Shown here: positions 6,701 through 11,513 of the stretch, piece by piece
Numbering within the stretch: the stretch's first letter is position 1
Layout of the letters: each line of letters begins with the position of its first letter
Origin: Promethearchaeota archaeon
Lineage (GTDB): Archaea > Asgardarchaeota > Lokiarchaeia > Sigynarchaeales > SOKP01
Direction of reading: 5' to 3'
Assembly: GCA_019894655.1 (NCBI GenBank)
Contig: JAGXNZ010000303.1
Location: 1-11,513, forward strand
Length of the DNA: 11,513 nt
The notes under the pieces: generated by a model
What the model was told of the DNA's origin: nothing
What the model saw: the letters and a program-made list of their open reading frames with translations, nothing else
The model's database searches: none
Translations under genes and position numbers: made by a program

Positions 6701-9589
6701 AAATCCACTTACAGCTTCCCAATATAACGTATTCATCGCAGTGATGTTAATCATTGATATTAAGTCATGACCTTGATAATATTGTTTTGACACTGCAAAG
6801 AGAAGTGTGTAAGTCCCATTTGGAATTCCAATTGTCTGTAAGAGAATCGTGTGATTCCCACTTCCCTCATATATAACACTTTGAACTAGGTATTCCCCAC
6901 TCCAGGTTAATCCCCACTTAACCCATACACCTGTTGAATTTTCATATACAAGAATCCCATTAGTATTATTGATACCCCAATCATTATACACTGTCTTATA
7001 GGATAATTTATAACTGCCTAAGTCTCCAGAATTAACAGATTCAGGGAATGTGACAATCTCTGATTGAGTTTTATTAAAAACATAAAATTTAGATATCACT
7101 GACCCGAATCTTAAAGTATTATCTGAAAAGTTAGTATCATTCCATTTAATAGATATATAGTAGGGTCCAATAACAAAATTATTTTCGGAGATATCAAGAT
7201 TACCAATTAAAAATTGATTCGAAGATGGATAATAATTTGTGAATGATTCGATGACTGATCCTGAATTGTTTAAAACCTGAAATGTATAATTGCCATTAAC
7301 AAAATCTTCCAGCAAAGTGAAATTATATTTTAATATTTCTCCTTTATAAAAGACTCTTTCTCCTTCATGAATTACAGATGAGTTTAAATATCCACTCAAA
7401 ATATAATTAGGTTGCTTGGCTTGAATTTTCCAGATGCCTGCCTTAAATGCATCTTTTATCCGTGCACTTTGATTGCTCTTATCAATGGTAAAATTATATC
7501 TACACAATAAATCACTGCGATTGACGGCAGAGGGTGATACTATGTTAAAGACCTCCCAATTGCTACTATTTGAACCTTTTAAATCAAACGCAGGTAGATT
7601 TAAATAATTGATCGAATAATGAGTGAGATTAAAACAACTAGTATTATTAGTCTCTAATAATTTTGAATAAGAGACAGTATTATTAAAAGCAATGTTCCAG
7701 ATCCCATTAATACTATTAGCTTGCGGTATTTCATAACTAGCCACCGCTCCAAAAGGGGAATTACTCGAAAGATTCACATTTAAATATGATATAAAATTAA
7801 GAAAGAGATTTTGGCTGAATGTAGAGTTATAAGTTTTAAATTGAAATGTATGGTTTTCACCTCCAATCCAACTAGAAGTATCTACATCAAATAGATCATT
7901 AGTAATATTAATCCAATTATTGCCATCAACTCTTATGGCTAAGTCGGAATAATCTGGGTTTGGATGACCATAGTTAACCTCCATTTTAACATTATCAAGC
8001 CATAAGAAATACTTAAACTCTTTATGATATTCGTATTCAAATTCTATACCAATAAAAAAATATAAATTTTGACTTCTTAAGATCTCTTTATATTTTTGAG
8101 ATAAGCTGTAATTGAAATGGATATATGGAATATCTACTCCATCACCGTTGCTAGAACCGTTGATTTGAACATCATTAAATGGAATTAATCTGATATACTC
8201 GCCTGCTTCATTTGGATCATAAGATGTATTAACAATTTTAAGAAAAATCGAAGCATGGTTAATTATATCATTGGGTTCTAAAAGATCTAATTCACTTCTA
8301 TATTGTCCATATACTAGAGCTTTATCAATAAATTTATAGTCAAATTCGATATTAGCGACTTCATATTTATCTGTAGTATTAAAAATAAATTCGATTGAAT
8401 TAAATTCTGCATAGAATTTGTCTGACGAATCAAAAGGATCATTTTTATCAGGCGATTTTGCCCAAATACCGAAATCGAATTTATTTATCCCAATTAGACC
8501 ATCGAGTAAATTAGTTATATCATAAGTCCTTGTTATCTCACCGTGAGCAAGATAATTAGAATCGTTATACACCATCAGTGCAGAATTTGAGCCATTCATT
8601 GGAAGATCATCATCCTTATCTATCCAATTAGTACCATCTATATACTTATTGTTTATCCTAGCTCTAACTTGATATTCATCATCTTCTTCAAATGTAGAGT
8701 CGTCATCAATTGTCCAAGAGAGAGATAATTGAGCATAATCAACTTCATAAGGGATATCAATATAATGCCACCATGATGCTGAAGGATTTCCCCCTGAAAT
8801 ACTAATGCTAGGTACGATATCTATATTAAGAGAACCGTCTACTTGGTCCCAATTTAGATCTACATAATCTACTTGATCATTAAGTGTACCACCGTAAGGA
8901 CAACCAGAATTTTTGTTAAAATTGGGATCTAATGTAAATTCATATCTAAATGTAGTTTCTTCTTTATTTTGAATCAATCTTCCTTCTTCAATTTCGAGAT
9001 TTTCTTGATTTAATCCCAACCTATCTTGATCGTAATACCCATATGCACCATCGCTAAATCCTAATTTATTAACATCGTCATTTTTAACCTCAATACGACC
9101 ATATTCATCGCCATCAACATTTTTAAAAGAGAATCCAAATTGTCCTTCATCTGTTTCAAGTTCATGATGATTCCAGGCATGCAATTCCATGTCAGTATCG
9201 ATTAATACTTGATCCTTTTGATATGTACTAACCTCAAATTTTTTTGAGTCTATATTCCAAATTTCGGGAGTTGAAACATTATAAAATTTGATAGGATCGA
9301 CACTATAATCTCTCTCTTTTATGATACTTGAGGCGTTTTCGAATACATCAAACTGAGCTGCATAGGGTTCCGAATATCCTCCGCTTTGCTCTGATATGGT
9401 ATCGGAAAGTTTTAATTGGGTTATCTCCTCCTCAATAAAGGGAGAAATTTCTTCACTTTCGACATCAGAACCAGTTTCATCTAAAAATTTAGGTTCATGA
9501 TTGAGGATAAAATAATCATTAATTTCAAGGAAACTTAATAAAATTATAATAAAAAGAAAAACCGATCTCTGCTTACTATAAAGCTTCAA
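3731..9589 (-). CDS. Giant single-pass surface protein with Ig-like ectodomain and cytosolic longin/roadblock-like plus winged-helix tail
   Basis: This is a 1952-residue protein. What is seen: a hydrophobic signal/anchor at about 9-22; an acidic linker (about 36-67); two beta-rich segments (about 213-405 and 410-541) that look like jelly-roll, galactose-binding-type sandwiches; and a long beta-strand region (about 550-1600). Within 1078-1600 there are about five Ig-like units with a turn motif recurring every 104-108 residues. Over 50 N-x-S/T sequons occur before residue 1500. A single transmembrane helix (about 1606-1634) ends in KPKRKRK (1635-1641), which puts the remaining 310 residues in the cytosol. 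That tail has a longin/roadblock-like fold (about 1645-1770; strands IQYLMIIT and FKVIVTEG around helix LISGFLSAVSSFG), a helical linker, and a winged-helix-like end (about 1880-1945). Inference: a glycosylated receptor or adhesin linked to GTPase or regulatory partners. The start is TTG (9589-9587), because an in-frame stop lies 6 nt upstream and the next ATG (residue 134) would lose the signal. I know of no name for this exact protein. Confidence 0.85.
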   Translation of the reverse strand: MKLYSKQRSVFLFIIILLSFLEINDYFILNHEPKFLDETGSDVESEEISPFIEEEITQLKLSDTISEQSGGYSEPYAAQFDVFENASSIIKERDYSVDPIKFYNVSTPEIWNIDSKKFEVSTYQKDQVLIDTDMELHAWNHHELETDEGQFGFSFKNVDGDEYGRIEVKNDDVNKLGFSDGAYGYYDQDRLGLNQENLEIEEGRLIQNKEETTFRYEFTLDPNFNKNSGCPYGGTLNDQVDYVDLNWDQVDGSLNIDIVPSISISGGNPSASWWHYIDIPYEVDYAQLSLSWTIDDDSTFEEDDEYQVRARINNKYIDGTNWIDKDDDLPMNGSNSALMVYNDSNYLAHGEITRTYDITNLLDGLIGINKFDFGIWAKSPDKNDPFDSSDKFYAEFNSIEFIFNTTDKYEVANIEFDYKFIDKALVYGQYRSELDLLEPNDIINHASIFLKIVNTSYDPNEAGEYIRLIPFNDVQINGSSNGDGVDIPYIHFNYSLSQKYKEILRSQNLYFFIGIEFEYEYHKEFKYFLWLDNVKMEVNYGHPNPDYSDLAIRVDGNNWINITNDLFDVDTSSWIGGENHTFQFKTYNSTFSQNLFLNFISYLNVNLSSNSPFGAVASYEIPQANSINGIWNIAFNNTVSYSKLLETNNTSCFNLTHYSINYLNLPAFDLKGSNSSNWEVFNIVSPSAVNRSDLLCRYNFTIDKSNQSARIKDAFKAGIWKIQAKQPNYILSGYLNSSVIHEGERVFYKGEILKYNFTLLEDFVNGNYTFQVLNNSGSVIESFTNYYPSSNQFLIGNLDISENNFVIGPYYISIKWNDTNFSDNTLRFGSVISKFYVFNKTQSEIVTFPESVNSGDLGSYKLSYKTVYNDWGINNTNGILVYENSTGVWVKWGLTWSGEYLVQSVIYEGSGNHTILLQTIGIPNGTYTLLFAVSKQYYQGHDLISMINITAMNTLYWEAVSGFYYNISIGKYLLNSTNMPYVNDTFNSKIQLKLLNSTSGPVLNGTVNIKIGKIETHFQATELYDQIPFEGYKGIYELTLNTTGLNATNIGEYENFTMYCGAIGFSSIKINVLFKVRKISTMISLQNVEDVYPANKITIIANMVNLIDNNKPINHGVLTYYIHQMGMPNLTGNLDFVSSGVYLKEIQLTGLTKGVYQIYVNGTAENCENAMSNNVTFEIKEQMETYLDLNVPMIIRTLKQFEATIFLRYMNGTGIVNQLIQLDILVSKAGESNESYTTSEVTDENGLVTINYLVLSNYENGTIKINASFNGLEKLQASEASITRDIDGKIYASIKIIDFPNFTRVGYSAFYQAELIINDLEERSNNRIILFTAYYNSDITNSIVSTQLSTDSNGRCSYTIPELANEMENLTVYFEFFGSSTINYNYTSRSDIILPKWNSNFTYSQLPDIIRHGQRVIFNLTLHCSENSNLSFSGNLVAFTIKYEETIEYYTRYIDENNNVDFDYVIPDDFNDNLTIEMRYLGNSRINDYNVSIIIDILEKVDIRIAFLNEPQSQYFKGEYVFSVEVTDINEIPLEDFEIEFQLFNADDVLIYSTTAKSNEIGIATVTISFLLTGSDYYLLIQTAGQGIYQGVEISSNFIRIVDSMMVFIDLLPFILIAVGIITGIALSIQYGIIKPKRKRKMEDLKQLYQKLSDMENIQYLMIITEGGLACYSKNLVGLPIDETLISGFLSAVSSFGSVIGENINKAKGGLEELGYKQFKVIVTEGKYIRTALLLMKKPSESLKRKLRNFTDYFEQIYEDKLKIYKGDSFKDLQVDKLIEDAFHADLLYPHQIIENRVKNYLEKKPKKNIIKEIIDSGINEEFNFSFYLRDMIDHLKIRGTDEIKTFKGLEMLKLDKIIFAINPRTKYLIEKMKPYINILDKDDRSLLFAIFHGNHDILSIQKYIKKSEILISKRIEQAIQILIENKLIEENKQITTLGSAVATILNLIPDL

Positions 9590-9591
9590 AT

Positions 9592-9598
9592 CCCCTTA
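9592..9598 (-). promoter_or_regulatory. Close-spaced ribosome-binding site before the TTG start
   Basis: Reverse-strand TAAGGGG sits just before the TTG start with only 2 nt between the last G and the codon. The in-frame TAA here also rules out any upstream start. The spacing is tighter than usual, so initiation may be weak or regulated. Confidence 0.4.
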
Positions 9599-9619
9599 AT
9601 ACTATTATTAATTATGTTA

Positions 9620-9637
9620 CATATATAGAATATAAAC
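9620..9637 (-). promoter_or_regulatory. Putative TATA region of the giant gene
   Basis: On the reverse strand GTTTATATTC (from 9637) and CTATATAT (about 9628-9621) are two overlapping TATA candidates. The first predicts a start site near 9607 and a leader of about 18 nt that would include the AAGGGG site; the second gives a leader under 10 nt. Confidence 0.4.
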
Positions 9638-9795
9638 TTCTAGAACTAACATAAAAGTAAAAGTATTTAAATAATTTCTAATCAGACATTCTTTGTTATG
9701 GGTATTGCTTATTTCTATTTCCATTCTAAATATTAAATATCATCTTTTCAATTTAGCTAGATCTAAAAATTCCTGCTAGCAAATTATAGGATTGG

Positions 9796-9824
9796 AAAAA
9801 AAAAGCTGTAAATTAAAAAAAAAA
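9796..9824 (-). terminator. Double oligo-T terminator after the VOC gene
   Basis: Two A-runs on the forward strand (9815-9824, ten A; 9796-9804, nine A) form T10 and T9 tracts immediately after the VOC stop codon on the reverse strand. This should separate it from the giant gene, whose start lies about 235 nt further on. The spacer between also holds a small GCTAG/CTAGC inverted repeat (9756-9760 and 9776-9780, 15-nt loop) of unknown role. Confidence 0.6.
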
Positions 9825-10244
9825 TTATTGTTCTCCAGGATAATTAAGTTGCCATCCAATTCCATATGAGTCTTCAAACATTAAATACCAGGAACCCCAG
9901 GAAGTCTTCTCATATGGCATAATGATAGTAAACTTGCTTTTCTTGACTTTTTCATTTATTTCATCGAGTTCTTCTTTAGAATCAAAGGTCAATAATACTT
10001 GAACGTTTCCAGAACCCGATTTTCCCATGGGATTGTCAGATAACATTACAGTACCCCCACCAATATCTAGTACTGCATGCATCGTAGAATTTTCGTAGTC
10101 GTAATCGACTGGAAAACCGAAAAATGCTCCAGCATCTTTTGCAAAGGGCATGTGATCCACAAGTTTGGCTCCAAATAATTCTTTATACAACTCAATTGCG
10201 TCCTTACCATTTTTTACCATTAAATAGGGATTAATTGTAATCAT
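9825..10244 (-). CDS. VOC-superfamily protein, PhnB-like (glyoxalase fold)
   Basis: This 139-residue soluble protein belongs to the PhnB-type branch of the vicinal oxygen chelate superfamily. Recognisable landmarks are the start INPYLMVKNGKDAIELYKELFGA (about 4-26), the central TMHAVLDIGGGTVMLSDNP (54-72) and the C-terminal SWGSWYLMFEDSYGIGWQLN (115-134), which correspond to the two beta-alpha-beta-beta-beta modules. Such proteins are often annotated from similarity to Escherichia coli YjdN (PhnB), whose catalytic role is uncertain, so no reaction is assigned. The expected dimer would have a metal or ligand site in the cleft; His56 and Glu124 are candidate ligands by position. An AAGGTG site (10257-10252) stands 7 nt before the ATG, confirming the start. 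It is flanked by its own promoter and terminator, so it is probably monocistronic. Confidence 0.86.
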   Translation of the reverse strand: MITINPYLMVKNGKDAIELYKELFGAKLVDHMPFAKDAGAFFGFPVDYDYENSTMHAVLDIGGGTVMLSDNPMGKSGSGNVQVLLTFDSKEELDEINEKVKKSKFTIIMPYEKTSWGSWYLMFEDSYGIGWQLNYPGEQ

Positions 10245-10383
10245 TTTTTTACACCTTTAGATTGTTTAATTTATATATTAATTAGCAGTCTGTTTAAAGT
10301 ATTAAATATCTTCTTTATAATTTCTAGAATGAGAAATAACCGAATATGAAGAAAGAACATTTTCGAATCTCAAAATCTATAGA

Positions 10384-10476
10384 TTATAAGTTTAGATTAT
10401 TATAGTGTAAAAAATCTTCCATGTTATCTATTTCCAAAAATTTTAGTACTAATTCTTTTGCAATGCTATCGCTCCA
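10384..10476 (-). pseudogene. Possible C-terminal gene remnant
   Basis: A 30-codon open stretch bounded by stops encodes a protein-like helical sequence containing SIAKELVLKFLEIDNMEDFL, with no start codon of its own near the beginning. Its composition resembles a true protein C-terminus more than random AT-rich DNA. It may be the tail of a decayed gene, but a chance frame of this length is quite possible. Confidence 0.2.
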
Positions 10477-10559
10477 CTATTATTTTAAGAAATGATTTAA
10501 TCTCAACCATTTAAAACTTATGTAGCATTAGCAACCGTAATAGTTTAATTCAATATTGT

Positions 10560-10565
10560 GGGTGA
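10560..10565 (+). promoter_or_regulatory. Ribosome-binding site that fixes the start at 10573
   Basis: GGGTGA ends 7 nt before the ATG at 10573 and matches the archaeal 16S 3' end. The longer frame would begin with GTG at 10558, upstream of this site and with no ribosome-binding site of its own, so the ATG is preferred. Confidence 0.65.
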
Positions 10566-10572
10566 AATTAAT

Positions 10573-11022
10573 ATGGATATATTCGATTGGATGTTTATCG
10601 TTTCAGGCTTTATTTTTTTCGTTTCAATGATTAGTGCAATACTTTTGATGGCCAAAAATAAAATGAAGACTGTTAAAATATTTGGTCCGATTCTTGCAGT
10701 TCTGATGCTTCCAATCATCGCCGTTTTGATTAATTACATTGTATTTGGTAAAGATCTGAGATTTGTAATTTTCTCGGTTTTAATCCTCATTTATCTCTTA
10801 GCAGAATCCTTACTTGATATGGTTTTCAAATTTGATTTTCGATCTAAAACGAGTACACATGTCCCTTATATCATTTTGGAATGGGCTGCGGCTTTTTCTT
10901 TCTTGTTTGGCACAATTAGACTTGATGTAACAATGGGTTGGATAATTGCCATCTTTTTTTGGACCTTTATAGGTGCTTTGGTCTATTACATCATCAAGCG
11001 AAGAAAAAATAAGGAAAAGTAG
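10573..11022 (+). CDS. Five-helix integral membrane protein of unknown function
   Basis: The product is 149 residues from the preferred ATG (154 if the GTG at 10558 were used). Hydrophobic segments lie at about 4-26, 36-57, 63-84, 98-114 and 121-141, and the protein ends in a Lys/Arg-rich tail (KRRKNKEK) that probably faces the cytosol. Between helices three and four is a polar stretch FDFRSKTSTHVPYIILEW (about 87-104) with charged and His residues. It looks like a conserved motif, since it is the only strongly polar part next to a helix with an embedded Glu (Glu103). I do not recognise a named family, and no transporter or enzyme signature is visible. It is transcribed alone, diverging from the VOC gene. 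Confidence 0.75.
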   Translation: MDIFDWMFIVSGFIFFVSMISAILLMAKNKMKTVKIFGPILAVLMLPIIAVLINYIVFGKDLRFVIFSVLILIYLLAESLLDMVFKFDFRSKTSTHVPYIILEWAAAFSFLFGTIRLDVTMGWIIAIFFWTFIGALVYYIIKRRKNKEK

Positions 11023-11035
11023 TATATACTTCGGC

Positions 11036-11056
11036 TTTTTGTTAATATAAAAAAAA
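11036..11056. terminator. Convergent oligo-T tracts
   Basis: Five T (11036-11040) follow the membrane-protein stop by 13 nt on the forward strand. Eight A (11049-11056) give a T8 tract about 60 nt past the stop of the reverse-strand gene at 11115. Together they form a compact bidirectional termination zone between convergent genes. Confidence 0.45.
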
Positions 11057-11114
11057 GGATTTTAATTATTAAAAGAAATAGAGCTTACGAATCTTTCCTC
11101 AAATTACGCTGGTA

Positions 11115-11423
11115 TTAGTCCCATTTCAGCCCCATTAGAGCGTAGCCATCTGAAACTCCTATTAATGGTTCGACTAGATATCTAAAACCTTCAATATTGA
11201 TGAATGGCATGAAATATTTAGTCAACTCTCCCATCGCTTCTTCCGCTTTACCTCTTTCAGTATAAATCAGATGATATTGCTTAATTCCTTTTACTCCTCC
11301 TGACGTATTAAAAACTCTCCATTTAGTAACGAATGGGGTCTCTCTCGGTTGCTTCAAATATAGTTTTGCTATTTCAGAAGTTTTATGGGGGGGATACCAA
11401 ATAGTCAGCATATAGATGCCCAT
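11115..11423 (-). CDS. Small unrecognised alpha/beta protein
   Basis: I do not recognise this 102-residue protein. Its strand/helix order is a strand (about 3-10, YMLTIWYPP), a helix (about 15-24), a pair of strands (about 31-55, FVTKWRVFN and KQYHLIYTE), a helix (about 57-71) and a strand (about 79-88). This is compatible with a ferredoxin-like or dimeric alpha/beta-barrel fold, but that is a guess from pattern only. No signal or membrane segment is seen. A near-perfect GGAGGT site (11437-11432) lies 8 nt before the ATG, which makes this a convincingly translated gene; Met5 is a less likely alternative start. Upstream A/T-rich sequence at about 11449-11470 could hold the TATA box. The gene is convergent with the membrane-protein gene. 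Confidence 0.72.
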   Translation of the reverse strand: MGIYMLTIWYPPHKTSEIAKLYLKQPRETPFVTKWRVFNTSGGVKGIKQYHLIYTERGKAEEAMGELTKYFMPFINIEGFRYLVEPLIGVSDGYALMGLKWD

Positions 11424-11431
11424 TTTTTTTT

Positions 11432-11437
11432 ACCTCC
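11432..11437 (-). promoter_or_regulatory. Strong Shine-Dalgarno site
   Basis: GGAGGT on the reverse strand lies 8 nt before the ATG of the small alpha/beta protein. It is the best ribosome-binding site in the window. Confidence 0.7.
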
Positions 11438-11513
11438 AACTCGAACTTATTATAAATTAAATTAAATTTCTTAGCGATGAAAAACTAGTTTTGACACCAA
11501 TATATATTTTGAC

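Larger units (their letters stand above)
10245..10572. promoter_or_regulatory. Divergent intergenic region with two promoters
   Basis: This 328-nt stretch separates the VOC gene (reverse) from the membrane-protein gene (forward). Near the left end a reverse-strand TATA-like ATATATAAA (10278-10270) lies about 30 nt from the VOC ATG. On the right, TTTAAAACTT (about 10509-10518) is a forward TATA candidate that would give a leader of about 34 nt carrying the GGGTGA site at 10560-10565. The middle is AT-rich and holds a short reverse-strand frame (10384-10476) that may be a gene remnant. No RNA gene was recognised. Confidence 0.45.

Noticed and set aside
3731..9589. Calling the giant protein an S-layer protein or bacterial-type adhesin
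   Set aside because: There is no SLH domain, sortase motif or PGF-type tail; the anchor is an internal membrane helix followed by a structured cytosolic region.
9756..9780. GCTAG/CTAGC inverted repeat as an operator or attachment site
   Set aside because: Only 5 bp per arm, a 15-nt loop and no second copy; recorded in the terminator entry but not supported as a separate site.
1..11513. CRISPR array, insertion sequence, integrase or RNA gene
   Set aside because: No evenly spaced direct repeats, transposase or recombinase motifs, or tRNA/rRNA consensus were seen on either strand.

Overview
The window most likely comes from an AT-rich archaeon, and the best guess is an Asgard archaeon of the Lokiarchaeia type. 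The sequence shows TATA-like boxes about 22-30 nt before start codons, GGTG/GGAGGT ribosome-binding sites alternating with apparently leaderless starts, and oligo-T tracts rather than hairpins after genes. It also has a very long sequon-rich surface protein whose cytosolic tail looks like an Asgard longin/roadblock-type domain. The Asgard assignment is inference, since no rRNA or marker gene is present.

Layout. Bases 122-923 hold a two-gene HEPN/MNT (HepT-MntA type) toxin-antitoxin operon, with the frames overlapping by 26 nt. Next is a small reverse-strand hypothetical gene (1047-1304), divergent from a CaCA-family cation/proton or Na+/Ca2+ exchanger (1354-2373); both appear to share one TATA-like element. 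A zinc-free medium-chain dehydrogenase of the quinone-reductase type follows (2495-3448) with its own promoter.

The centre of the window (3731-9589, reverse strand, about half of all bases) is one gene for a 1952-residue single-pass membrane protein. It has a signal/anchor segment, two predicted jelly-roll-like sandwiches, a long series of Ig-like beta domains with more than 50 N-glycosylation sequons, one transmembrane helix with a Lys/Arg stop-transfer, a longin/roadblock-like domain, a helical linker and a C-terminal winged-helix-like domain. It starts at TTG. Architecturally it looks like a receptor joining the cell surface to a cytosolic GTPase-regulator-like or DNA/protein-binding module. 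This is the most interesting item in the window.

The right part has a PhnB-type VOC (glyoxalase-fold) gene (9825-10244, reverse), a five-helix membrane protein (10573-11022, forward, start corrected from an upstream GTG) and a small unrecognised protein (11115-11423, reverse). Nearly every gene seems to be its own transcription unit, apart from the toxin-antitoxin pair, so the genes do not obviously form one pathway. I saw no CRISPR array, tRNA, rRNA, insertion sequence or origin.
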